Assembly: GCA_015183035.1 (NCBI GenBank)
Contig: JACZZP010000012.1
Location: 1,550,001-1,614,000 of the forward strand
DNA: 64,000 nucleotides
Source of the DNA: Meloidogyne chitwoodi
Taxonomy: Eukaryota; Nematoda; Chromadorea; Rhabditida; Meloidogynidae
Direction of reading: 5' to 3'
Shown: piece by piece, positions 29,303 to 40,883 of the stretch
Layout: every line of letters begins with the position of its first letter
Numbering within the stretch: the first letter of the stretch is position 1
Notes under the pieces: model-generated
What the model saw: only the letters and a program-made list of their open reading frames with translations
Told to the model about the DNA's origin: nothing
Databases searched by the model: none
Program-made: the position numbers and the translations under genes

Positions 29303-29844
29303 TTAAGAGATTACATCTAAATAATTATTCGCCATGATCTCGCTAATAATTTGATCCGCTATTGTTTCTATTATTTGTTGGTTTGATAACCAGATCGCAT
29401 CCGTGCGCTTCTTTAATTTCATAAGATTCTTGTAAACTTTACTATCGGGCTGAAATTAAAAATAATTAAATATTTTTATTTTTTATTTTCCAATGCAGAT
29501 TTATAAATATTGGGGTGGGGAAAACTTTCTTACCAACTTACCTTCTAAATAAAAATAAATAATATTACCTTGGGGTTTATTTCATTAACTACGGCGTTTC
29601 CAATTGGTAGGATTATCTTCAAAAAGATTGCCGATTTAATGTTAATTTTTTTTAATGAGAGCAAGATGTCTCCCGTTGAGGAGCTAGCGGATATTATGGC
29701 ATCAGCAGCAGTATCGATATAATCTAAAATAAAAAGGTTTTCCTCTTTTGAGTAAAAATAATTAAAAATATTACCCCCAAAAGAAGTATTGAAAGTATTA
29801 GTTAAAAAAATAAAATTGATCAGAAAGAAAAGAAAAAATTTCAT
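29303..29844 (-). CDS. Small secreted protein, two exons, 140 aa
   Basis: Exons 29844-29569 and 29449-29303 join at a phase-0 GT-AG intron. Starts with a strong signal peptide (MKFFLFFLINFIFLTNTF). The mature protein is alpha-helical looking: YIDTAADAIISASSSTGDIL, then a hydrophobic stretch (IFLKIILPIGNAVVN) and a C-terminal helix (IIETIADQIISEIMANN). No cysteines in the mature part. Unrecognised; it resembles small nematode secreted proteins in general form. Its stop codon is about 70 bp from the broken end of the polymerase gene, tail to tail with it. Confidence 0.55.
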
Positions 29845-31329
29845 CCTTCAAAAATTACAATTTAAAATTTTTGTTTAATAAAAATTTCAAATTGTAAGTA
29901 ATATTTAATAATTATTGTTTTGCCAATTAAAATCACTTAAATGTGAAAAAAGCATAATTAAATAAAATTTAAATAACTAAAAATAGGGTATTATATATTA
30001 AAAAATTAAATATAAAAATTTACTATAAAAAATTAAACCATAATTTAAATAATAAAAAATATTAATAGTCATTAACTAAAAGATTGAAAAATAAAATTGT
30101 TTTTTAGTAATTAATAAATAATTGTTATCATTTTGCTTATAAAAATTATAGTTTCCTGTCAATTAAAAGTATAAAAATTATTAATTAAAATTTACGTTGA
30201 TATTTGAAATTTATAAATTTACAAGATTTAAAAGAAAAATTGAATTTATATTGAAAAAATAAAAATTTTTCAATATATTTGTATTGTACAGAAAATTGGC
30301 TAATTTAACTTTTATAAAAATTTTTAAGAAATAAATTAAATATACCTTAATATAAATAATTAAAAGTTTTAAAATTTATTTATAAAGTTTTTAACCAAAA
30401 AGAATTTTATTTTCAAAACTACCCAAGGAATAATTTTTCTATAAAAAATTATATATACTATAAAAAATTTAAAGCAACTCCAAAAATATAAATATTATAG
30501 TTATACAATTTTTTCATAATCATAAGACAAAATCTAGGCAAAATAATTTGTTTTGCAAAAATCATTATTACCTGTCATTCAAAAGTAACATCATTAAGTA
30601 TCAATTATTTAGTATAAATAAAATTTCTTATAAAAAAAATTTTTTTATGAAAAAATAACTGTTGCAAAAAAAATAAATTTAATAGATAATAATTTATATA
30701 TTTATTATTCTTTACAATCATACTATGATAAAATTATCAAAAATAATGAATAAAAAATATTATTTATTAAAATATAAATGTGTTTCATTCGAATAATTAC
30801 AAATAAACAAAAAAATTATAATTAAAACAATGTTTAATAAGTTTAAAAGGGAATATCAAGTTTATAAAAACAAGTTTTATAAACATAAAATTTAAAATAA
30901 AAAACTTGTTCTGTAAAAACTTGTTTTTAAACTTTACAACTTTTTTAAAAAATCAAAAATAGTAAAGTTGATTTTTACAATTAAAAACATCAATGTTTTA
31001 CAATTGTAAATCTTAAACAAATTAAGAATTAAATAAAATGGTTAAAAATGTTTTAAGCTTGGCAATAAAATATATGTAATTTTTAGGAAAATACAACAAC
31101 TTTGGGTGTTTTCGCATAAATTTTAATAAAATAACAAATAAATATCTGTTGGAAAAAAGGTTATCAAAACTTATGCAACAACCTAAGTATGTAAATGGTC
31201 ACATAAATATGTATAAAGGTCACATGTATTTTAATGTTTTCAAGGTGACAACTTGTTTTTCTTTTTATTCTAAAAATTATACAATATATTTTATAAAATA
31301 ATTACAATTAAAATTACCACAGGGCTGAT
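29845..31329. other. Non-coding, extremely A+T-rich
   Basis: About 1.5 kb of homopolymer-rich sequence without convincing exons, repeats or RNA genes on either strand. Confidence 0.5.
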
Positions 31330-33420
31330 TTTATTCTCATTGTGGGTGCTTTCGTTCACTATAAGTTCAATTATGCCAGAAGCTTCACCACCAGAGCTGT
31401 GCGAAAAAAAAAATTATTCACGAAACGAAAACGAAAACGAAAATAAAAAAAAATTATTTACGAAACGAAAACGAAAACGAAAAAAATAAAATTATTTTTT
31501 TCGAAACGAAAAAAAACGAAAATATGTTAAAATTTTCGTAAACGAAACGAAAACGAAACGAAAAAAAATCAAATTTAGTTTATACCTTTGAATTATTCTA
31601 AAAAAGACACCTTTTTGTATAGAAATACTTTCTAATAGGTACATAGCCTATTTAACCTCTAAAAAATTTTTATTTACAAAAGAAATTTAAATTTTATTCA
31701 AATTTCTATCAAATTAAAAAAAATTTTTTATATCTAAATCTTTTAATAATTTTGTATACTGTAAATTTGTATTTAAACCTGGCATGCGCATGGTTAGGTT
31801 TTTTGTTATGTCCGTATACTTGAGAAAGTATATGAGTGAATAAAAATGAACTATTAGAGGGTTGGAGGTTGGCACAGTCGGTTGTGCTCTGGTTTGGGTT
31901 CATTCCACAATGGTTTGATTCCATCTTCTATCCACATTTTTCCTCAACATAGGAACACAATATTTTTCAGTAACCGTAATCAGTTATACCCGTGGGGTCT
32001 ATATCCGTTATATATCCGTGCCCAAATTTTCTATATCCGTCCGTGGATATCCTAAAATAGGTTTTGGAGAGCATATTATTTATATATACATATATGAGAA
32101 CTCTTAAGATATAGAAAGATTAATTTTCTTTGCAGAGAAAAGTATTTAAACACGGTTGTTCCAGGTTAATCAAAAGTTTCAGGATGATACATGTTTATAA
32201 ATACCTTATTTGCGCCGCAGGCGAAAATTTTGGAAAGTTATTAAACTATAGTTGCCAAAAATTCACCATGTTCAGCGCCGCAGGCAAAAAATTTTAAAAT
32301 TTTTAAATCTCTGTTACCAAAAATTACACTTTTTTAGTACCGTAAGCTAAAATTTCAGACCTAATTTTGCTTTAAAAATTTTCGTTATTTTCGTAGAAAA
32401 ATAGTAAAAAACGAAACGAAAACGAAACGAAAATATTTCAATTTTCGTAATCGAAACGAAAACGAAACGAAAATGATTTTTGACGAAACAAAAAACGAAA
32501 CGAACGAAAACGTCAAAAATCTACGAAAATTACGAAAATACGAAACGAAACGAAAAATTTTCGCACAGCTGTAATATCTAAAGTAAATTAAAAGGAAATA
32601 TAAGTGATTTTGTATGATTTCTCTAATTTTAATTGCATTATAGACCCCATCACTTATTATTATTTCTCCCTTTCCTTATAAACCCCATCTCCTCCTTTTA
32701 AGACTTTTTCTTCGCATTCAGTTGTTTTTAATAAAATTAAAGAGTTGGCTCTGAGTGAGCAAAAATAAAAGTATTCTCTATTTCTTTATTTTTGGTAAAC
32801 AACTTTAATTGATTGGAGTTTTTGCTTTATTGAGTTTTGTTGAACTTAAACTAAATATTGACTCCGGAGTTTATTGACTTCAATTAATAAACTTATTATT
32901 TTATTTGAAGAATATTATTTTAATTATTACTCTTACTCAGCTCTGTTCACCACAACGATTACTAAAAATTAAATAATTTAAAAATATTTAAAAATAATGA
33001 TTTAATTAATTATTTACATTGCAACAATTTTGTATTTGCCAGTATCTTTAATTTGTACATCATAAATACGTAAAGAGACACATTGTCCATTATCTTTATT
33101 ATTAGCCTGAATAAAAAAATTTATAATTAAATAAAATATTAATTAATTAAAAATAATTAAAAAAATATTACTTCATATTTTTTAGTATTTGGAATTATGT
33201 GTTGTTCAGAATCTTGGACAATTCTATCTATACCAACTAAAAAATTAAAAAATAAATTTTAAATAGTGAAAATAATTTAAAAATATTTTTTAGTTGAAAA
33301 ATAATTAAAAATTAATTAATTCACCATATTACAGGTTCATAACCCATCACAGTAAAAATCAAATCTACAAAACGTTGACTCTGTTTTGCATAAATTACTG
33401 ATTAATAAAATAAAAGTTAA
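31330..33420 (-). pseudogene. Ig (I-set) domain gene fragments, split by a transposon
   Basis: On the minus strand, exon-like blocks follow the order of an I-set Ig domain: 33,390-33,325 (RFVDLIFTVMGYEPVIW), 33,240-33,172 (IVQDSEQHIIPNTKKYE), 33,110-33,016 (CVSLRIYDVQIKDTGKYKIV, the F-strand Y motif), and 31,392-31,320 (GGEASGIIELIVNE, a G-strand). The first two blocks do not join in one frame (stop at the would-be junction), and a 1.2-kb TIR element separates the last block. It may be a broken copy of a titin/twitchin-like gene. Low-to-moderate confidence. Confidence 0.35.
31392..32572. mobile_element. 1.2-kb TIR element with CGAAA arms and tRNA-like core
   Basis: Ends AGCTGTGCGAAAA… and …TTTTCGCACAGCT. 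Both arms (31,400-31,570 and 32,395-32,560) are built of CGAAACGAAAA repeats. The interior has TGGCACAGTCGG (about 31,872) and GGTTTGATTCC (about 31,912), close to Pol III A and B boxes, and GCGCCGCAGGCGAAAATTTT modules (about 32,211 and 32,272) shared with the elements at 37,242 and 61,611. No transposase. No exact target duplication seen. Confidence 0.65.
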
Positions 33421-34160
33421 GTAATTAAAAGTTGAGGTTATCTGTCTATATTCAATTTATTAAAATATTTTTTAAAATATAATTTTAATTTTAAAAATTC
33501 TCAATTTTATTTAAAAATATTCGGAATATAATTAATTTTATTGAAAAAAGAACTTACAATAACATTTTTAACTCCAGCACTCATTTTACAAGCAACTAAA
33601 TCTCCAACTTTTAAATTGTCAAATTCTAAATAAATAAATAATTAATTTAAATAAAAATAAATAAATAATTAAATTATTTTAATTTTACCCTTTTTATTTT
33701 AGAGTTGGGGAGTTCTCAACTCTTTAAAATTAATTACAACGTATTTGGGTAATTAATTATTTTTTATTTTTATAATAAATTAATTAAAAAATATTTTTTG
33801 AAAAAATTTATAATTTATTGAAGCTTTTGAAAACTTAAATTTTAAGAAAAATTTAATTGAATTAGTGTTGATAAATTTTGAATAGATAAAAAAAATAATA
33901 AATAATTTAAATAACAAATATTTCTTCACAATTCTAGGACTATCTTCAACTTTATCTAATTATACATTTATTTATTCTTTTATGTTTCTTTCCCTGATCT
34001 TTCAGCTATTTCATCACAATTAAATTTTAATTTTTCAAATATTTTTTTCAATAGTCTATCAATCATTTTTATTATTTTCAATATCAATCCATCATCCAAA
34101 TAATTATTTAACTATTTATTTAAATTACTTAATCATTTTTGAATCATCAATTTAGTTTGG
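33412..34160 (-). pseudogene. LRAT-gene fragments (two rearranged pieces)
   Basis: 33,412-33,915 is the direct duplicate of 11,812-12,420 and includes LRAT exon 2 (FDNLKVGDLVACK) in nearly identical form with its splice sites. 33,985-34,160 is a decayed copy of exon 3 (the EIAERA and WWIDN-encoding region), but it lies on the wrong side of exon 2. No His or Cys catalytic block remains, so it cannot encode an enzyme. Confidence 0.6.
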
Positions 34161-34363
34161 AAAATTGCTTAGTTAATATCATTAAATGCTTTTCCATTAA
34201 TTTTGTACGACTAGGTTTTAAATATTTAAATTGTAAAGAGCTTTTTTATTAAAATTAAAGAGATTTTTATTTATTTATTTGTTTATATTAAATAAAAAAC
34301 AGAAAATATATTTTATTAATGAGGTAATATATTTATTTATGTTCAAGGCAAAGGTATATATTT

Positions 34364-35062
34364 TTAAATCAAAAAAATAAATAAAGGAATTAAAAACAAA
34401 ATAATAATAATAAAATATTTATTTTTATTTCCTCTACTGCCATTTACAGTATTATTACCATTATTATTTGATTTCAACATTTCTGCTGTTGCATTTTGGT
34501 TTATTTGATTCTCATCTGGATTGCCTTGATTTGATTGTAAAATATCTGCTGATGTTGTATTTTGATTTGTTAGATCTTCATTATTGTTTGATAAATCATT
34601 TTGTGTTATATTATTTTTATTTAAACTATTTTCACTAGTTGCTTCATATTTTTTATTTGTTGTGTCTGTAGAGTTGTCATTGCAGATATCTCCTTCACAA
34701 AGAAAACATTGATGAGGGGAATCACGGCAACTTGTGAATAAATTAACAAGATCATCACAAACTCCGTTTGGTGATAGACAGCCACGAAATACTTGAAAAT
34801 TTAAATTATATATTTTTTTCTGAAATTAATTTTATATAAAAATTTGACAAACCAGTGCCTGGGCAAGTTAGAGTTGCACATTTCCAATTGCTTTCTCTAC
34901 ATTCTTTAACTTTTCCATCAACAAAATCACCAAAATAACATTTTTGTGCACCTTTAATAGAAAAATAAAAATATCTAAATAATTTTATTATTTAAAAAAC
35001 AAACCTTCAGTTATTTTTAATAAAAAAAGTCCTTGAATAATTAAAAAAAGTAAGGATGACAT
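34364..35062 (-). CDS. Ly6/ET-like Cys-rich GPI-anchored surface protein, 194 aa
   Basis: Three minus-strand exons (35062-35005, 34951-34853, 34791-34364) join in frame. Signal peptide (MSSLLFLIIQGLFLLKITEG), then a domain with ten cysteines in pairs: CYFGDF, KEC, KCATLTC, GCLSPNGVC, SC, QCFLC and ICND. The ending CxxxxICN-like pattern and Cys spacing recall three-finger Ly6 or nematode ET modules. A long Asn/Ser/Thr-rich stalk with many N-glycosylation sites follows, then a hydrophobic C-terminus (YFIIIILFLIPLFIFLI) that fits a GPI signal or membrane anchor. A secreted or surface protein; ligand unknown. Confidence 0.75.
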
Positions 35063-36383
35063 TTTAAATAAAAATTATTAATTAATTTTGTCTATTTTAT
35101 TTAAAAAAATTAATTTAAATTTTAATTAAAATTATTTAAGTTAAAAATAAGAAGAATATTTAAATAAATTTTAAAAATGATTTATTTAATTAATTTTAAA
35201 TTATTTTATTTAAAACATTTAAGATTTCTTAATTAAATTTATCTTTTTACGAATTTTAACTATTTTTAAATAAAATAAAATTACTAATTTAATCAAGTTT
35301 TTTTTTAAATTTTAAAATTAATTTAAAAAATAGGTAAATATAAAATTAAAAAATTTGGTCTTTTTTTATTTAAAATTAAAAAAAGAATTAGTTTTGTTGC
35401 CTCTCTTTTGTTTAAATAAATATATACAATTGTTTTAGAACACACAAAGAAAGAAAAAGAGAAGAAGTGAAACCGCTGATTTAAATTACTAATTGGTAAA
35501 TTAAATTGATTAAATATAGGTTTTTATTAAATAAATAAATAAAATTAATGATTGAATACATTAAACTTTTAATATTTTATTTTTTTATTAATTTATATTA
35601 AAGAGGAAGATATAAGTGAGAAAAAATATTTTTTAATTTGAATAAAAATTTAAAAAATTTAAGTAAAAAAAAATTCTTAAAATTTTTCCAATTTTTTACT
35701 TACGAACTAAAAAAATAATACAGAATTTATGATGGTCATTAATTGTAAGTTCTATAATAACTGGATGGGATAAAATATAAAAATAATAAAATTAAATTTA
35801 TTTAAAAACAAATTAAGGTAAGGGATTTTTGAAAAATAATTAATAAATAAAAATATAGAAATTTTTAAAATTAATTTTCAAAGATCTCCACAGTTGATTG
35901 ATACACATATTTTAAATTATTTACTATTAAAAAAATTTCTTTTCAAATATTTAATTTTTTTCTCAACTTCTGATTTATTTAAATCTTAATTTTCTAAAAA
36001 TATTATTATTAAATTTTAATCTAATTTAATAAATTAGCTTTACGAGTTGACGCGGATTTTCCTACCAATTTTAATTTTATTATCGCATTACCTTCCCCTC
36101 TAATTTTTTGAATAGAAAAATTAAAAATTAATAAAATTGATTTAATTAATTTCATCGTTTATTGGCATATGATAGGCAAATATCATCCCTTTAATTTTTT
36201 AAATTTATTTATCCCTCTCCTCAACAGTTTGTCAATACTTCATTCATTACTTATAATTTTATTAAATAAAATTAAATTAGTTTTTCATTAAATAGATTAT
36301 TTGTTAATTTCTTCTTTTTTTAAACTAAAATTATTAAATTAAAAATTAAAATATTTTAACAATTAGTTTTTATTTTAGAAGAA
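35063..36383. other. Intergenic, upstream of UGT D
   Basis: Non-coding. 36,150-36,383 matches, inverted, the region upstream of UGT B (5,243-5,480), including GGCATATGATAGGCAAATAT and CTCAACAGTTTGTC. Nothing else seen. Confidence 0.55.
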
Positions 36384-39300
36384 ATGTATTATTATAAATT
36401 AATTATTTTAATTTTCTTATTTTTATTAATTTTTATTAACATTTCTTTTGGAAGAAAATGTAAATGTCCTAAAGATGAAAGAGACTATCGAAGGTATAAA
36501 AGAGGTGCTGCTTGTAGTTGTTTTGGAGGAGGAGAAAGAGGAGGATATAATTCTGATAAAGAAAGAAAACGTAAAGGAAAGCAAATTGTAGAAGAAGAAG
36601 AAGAAGAACATCAAGGAATGGTTGGAAATATATTTACAGAAGATATATCAAAGAAAAATGCTTTGTATATTTGTGATAATTTTGCATACTCACACTTGCA
36701 GTTTAATGTAAAATAAATTATTTTTTAAATCTTTTAAAAAATTTGAATATTTAATTTTGAAAAATTATAATTTATTTAAAAAAATTTAGACATCGCTGGC
36801 CAACATTTTATCAGCAAATTATAATGTGGTAAGCAAAAAAAATTTTTTTTGAAAATTTTAAGTTATTTGTTGTTTTTTTAATTAGTATCCTCAAAATTAA
36901 TAATTTTATATTTTATAAATAATTTAGGATATGCTTGTTTATAGTAAAGAAGATGGACTAAAAGTAGAAGATTCAAATAAATTTCGTATTATTTATGTTC
37001 CAATAAATGATGATAGATTAAATCAACATTATCTTCGAGAGTATGGAAAAGAAACTGCTTATGTTGAATATAAAAATAGTGATGAATATTTCATGATTGG
37101 AGTTTATGCAGGTTTATATTATTTTTTTAAAATAGGTGGGCAGTTTAGATAAGTCCTCACATTTAGTCTTATTTATAAATACTTCAGTTGAATACCAGAT
37201 ATTTTCTCTTAGGTTTTTTCCTATATAAAATTGATATGTAGCAGGAATGGGCAAAATCCGAAAATAAAAAGTGGAAGGGAAGAAAAATGTCCTAAAAAGG
37301 TGGAAACTGGACGTCAATTTATTTAAAAAATTTTCGCCTGCGGCGCTGAAAATGACCTAAAAATTTTTAAAATCTATCCTTTCAGAAAATCAAACATTTA
37401 AATGGATATACGGATCTCTAAAAATTCTGTAACTCGTTAACAAGGAAAAAATATAGATATGAGCAAGAATAAAAATTTTTTAAATAAAATCTGGAGTGTA
37501 CTTTAATTTGGAAAATTTTGCACCTTATGTACTTTTAAATAAAATTTTTTGTACTTTGATTTTTTTCGATACAAACCCTGCATTTAATCATACTCAAATT
37601 GTAAATCTTAATGATGTGATGTAAGAATAAGAGTATTTGCACTTTCTGGGAGTAGGCTTTTCCTTAAATCATCTGACTATACGGTGATGGGTAGTGTCAA
37701 TTCTAATGGACATTTTAAATGGGAGGCAGGATTCCTAAAATATAGGTCTGTATCAAGGTTGCCACTGGTTGAGCGCATGTGCCGGTTGGGTAAATTTTCC
37801 TAAGTTTCGTGTTTTAGCGCCGTAGGCGAAAATTTTGAAAAATGATTGTACTTTAGCTACCGAAAATTCACTTTTTTTCGCCGTAGGCAAAAAAAAGTGA
37901 ATTATTTATATTCTAAATTTAAAATTTTCAAAATGAAGATGGAATATGTTGGAAGATGGAAGTGTAAGTTTTCCCATCCCTGATATGTAACTGATTAGAA
38001 AGAGTAGGAATGTTAATAATAATTATTTAAAATAAAATGTTTGCCTAGAATTTAAATTGTTATTTTTTAATTAAAGAGATAATCACAAATGAACAAGTAA
38101 TTATTAATGGTATAAATGTTGGTATATATGATTGGTTAAAAAAAACAAAATATTATTCTTTTGGAATTGCTGAATTTAATCTAATGGCTGGTTCTTTTTT
38201 AGTTTTTAATGAATTGGGAATTGAAAATACTTTTGATGTTTCACCTAGTGTATTCATCCCTAGCTATTTCCAATTTCTTGGAATTGATATTACAAAGTTT
38301 CAAGTTCCTAGTAAGTGCTTAACTATGTTGATTTACAAAATAATTCAGGATCTGTATTATAAAAAATGAAATCCTGCCCTGATTATGAATTTAACTAATC
38401 CTCCATCGGGATAGAGATTTAAACTCAAAATCCGATTTGATCCCATAAACCCGACTAAGAAATAGGAAGATTAATCAGTATCAGGACTGGGTCGAAATTT
38501 AGATTTCAAGATTTCGTTTTTATTTCGAATAATTTCGATTTCGAACTTTTCCCAATTTCGACCCAGCCCTGATCATTGCATCGATCTATGTTAGTTATAG
38601 GTTTTATGTGGAATACTAATAATTAATACAAACTTTTTACAAAATTAAAATTTTTTTTATTTAAAGCACTTATTGGTCCTGTGCCAGGTGAATGGAAATT
38701 TGAACAAAACTATCAGAAAAAAGTTTGGAAATACATGACAATAATAAAATATCAAAAGTTGCATGAAGAAACAAATACATTTAGGATGAACTTAATGAAC
38801 AGTATTTATTTTATTAATAAATTTTTAAATGATAATAACATTCATAATCACAATCTTCCTTCATTGATTAATTTATTCAAAAATATTAAATATCATTTTA
38901 TAAATCAACATAAACTTACAAATTTTTATCCCTATCCAACAAATAAGAAAATTATTTATATTGGTGGTTTACATGTTGAAGAAAAAGGAATTTTAACGAA
39001 AAGGAAAAAAATTGAAACACAAGTATTTTTTAATTTATAATTTTAAAATTCAAATACCTAAATAATTTACTTATTACCGAAAATAAATACTTGGCCTCTT
39101 TTTTTACTCAGTCAAGTAAAACCTCATTTATATAAGTCAACCCTTGGGACAAATAAAAAAAATAGTTTTGAACTTACGAGGGTTTATGGACGTTAAGTAT
39201 ACATAATAGAGATAAGAGGCCGCTAAAAAAGGTGCAAACTGAATAAGACTTTGATTAATTTATTTAAATATTTTATTATTAAAATTATATTTATTTTAAG

Positions 39301-40030
39301 CATTATAATTGTATTATTTTTGTTTCATTTGGATCAAATAAAATAACTGGAGATCTTGAGAATGATGATATTGAAATAATGCTTAATATTTTTAAAAAAT
39401 ATTCAAATTGCCATTTTAAAGTTAGAATTGGAAACCATGAATTAATAAAAAAATTTAAAGTAAGAAATATAGAATTTTTGAAAGGATTTGTTAATCAACA
39501 AAAAATATTAGGTATAATTTTATAATATTAATATTATTATTTTAAATTTTATTTAATTTTTAGCAGAAGAAAATTTAAAATTATTTATTTCTCAATGTGG
39601 AATGAATAGTTTTATTGAGGTTTTTTTATTTTTAAATTATTTAATTAAATAAAGATTTAAAAATATTAAAAGGCAATATATGCTGGTGTTCCTTTAATTT
39701 GTATTCCATCTAGTAAATCTGATCAATATTATATTTCTTCTCTTGTTGAATATTTAGGTATTGGTATTTATGTAAATCATTTTTTATTAGACGACGATGA
39801 TAATATTATTTCTGATTTTGGTAATGATCTTCATAATGCTATTTCTGAAATAATTGAACCAAAGTAATTAAATTAAAAATATTTTTAAGAAATAAAAATA
39901 TTTATTTTTTAGTAGTATTTATCAAAATGCAGCAAAACAATTGAGAGAATATATTCTCTATGATTTCGAAAATAGCCCTTCGATCAAAGTTGATTTTCTT
40001 GGGGAGATTATCAAAGTAATTGGAGTCTAA
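36384..40030 (+). CDS. UDP-glycosyltransferase, copy D (nine exons, intact)
   Basis: Plus-strand exons are approximately: 36384-36709, 36790-36828, 36929-37110, 38077-38308, 38667-39024, 39301-39511, 39564-39618, 39673-39863 and 39913-40030. Signal peptide, then the Cys/Lys insert (RRYKRGAACSCFGGG) and a KKNALYICDNFAYSH N-domain start. Exon 6 has CIIFVSFGSNKITGDL. The UDP signature is LFISQCGMNSFIE / AIYAGVPLICIPSS: the usual His is Gln and the IPNSGDQ loop is IPSSKSDQ, so donor binding may differ. Intron 3 is expanded by a 741-bp hAT-like element and intron 4 by a 90-bp MITE. No C-terminal membrane helix (ends IIKVIGV). Flanks pair it with copy B. Confidence 0.85.
37242..37982. mobile_element. 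741-bp hAT-like non-autonomous element in UGT D intron 3
   Basis: Begins CAGGAATGGGCAAAA and ends TTTTCCCATCCCTG; flanked by ATATGTAG and ATATGTAA, an 8-bp target duplication with one mismatch. Contains ATTTTCGCCTGCGGCGC modules (37,329 and, inverted, 37,816 and 37,879) shared with the elements at 31,392 and 61,611. No transposase frame. Confidence 0.75.
38482..38571. mobile_element. 90-bp TIR MITE in UGT D intron 4
   Basis: Begins CAGGACTGGGTCGAAATT and ends AATTTCGACCCAGCCCTG, a nearly perfect 18-bp inverted repeat, with an internal TTTCGA-rich palindrome. No exact target duplication noted. Confidence 0.7.
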
Positions 40031-40883
40031 TTTTATGATGAATAAAAGAAGAAAACTTGTGTGGATTTTTATTATTTTTTAAAGATTTTCTTTTGTAGAG
40101 TTGCCTAAGATTTAAATTAAATTTTTAAGAAAAATTAAAATATGTAAAAAATATAAATTTAAGTGTGGCAACGTCGTGCCGAAACTTGCGGATCGAAGCT
40201 TCTGTCCAAAACTTGAAAATATAATTAATAACACGCTACAAAATTTTTAAATAAATTATTGTAGTCATTGCCCTTGAAAAGGCAGATAAACCAATTCTTT
40301 TTTAAACAGTGGACGTCCGCAAATTTCGGTCTGCATGTTTCGCACCACCGTGGCAACTCTATTTGGGTTTATTAATTTATCTTTAATTTTAACAAAAAAA
40401 ATCATTTAAGAGAAATTAAATTATTGAGATATATTTTAGTTAATATAATTCATTTATTTATTTTTACTGATATAAATTTTACTGTCTAACTTTTTTATAA
40501 TTTTTTGGTATAATGAGGCTCTTTGGTCAGGTAATTTTTGTCGCTGGTCATGTTAGATTTTCTGACCGAAAATCGAAAATGTCACTGACCGTAATTCGAT
40601 TTTCCCTCTTTTCTTACTCTTCTTTGACTTGACATTCATGCATTGGGAAGAGAAGAATAGTTACAATATTTGTAGGTTGTCTCCGCAACTTTTGATATAC
40701 CATTTGAACACTTCTCATGACAATAAATATTTTATTTATTTATGATATATAGATTATAATTAGGTTAAAACTTTTTTTAATTATAAGAAATAGGAAAGAA
40801 TTTATTACGAATATTAATTTAAAATATTATTATTAATTTATTATTGTTTTATTATTTTCCATAATTTTCTCAAAAATTAATAT
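40031..40883. other. 3' flank of UGT D and non-coding gap
   Basis: 40,020-40,500 matches, inverted, 1,700-2,040 and 5,800-6,150, interrupted at about 40,160-40,360 by an inserted GC-richer segment (begins GTGGCAACGTCGTGCC and ends CACCACCGTGGCAAC, an imperfect inverted repeat, so probably a small TIR element). 40,500-40,640 holds TGACCG/CGGTCA words. No gene. Confidence 0.45.

Noticed and set aside
31400..32560. CGAAA repeat tracts as a CRISPR array or telomere-like repeat
   Set aside because: Irregular spacing with no unique spacers, and the two tracts are inverted arms of one TIR element.
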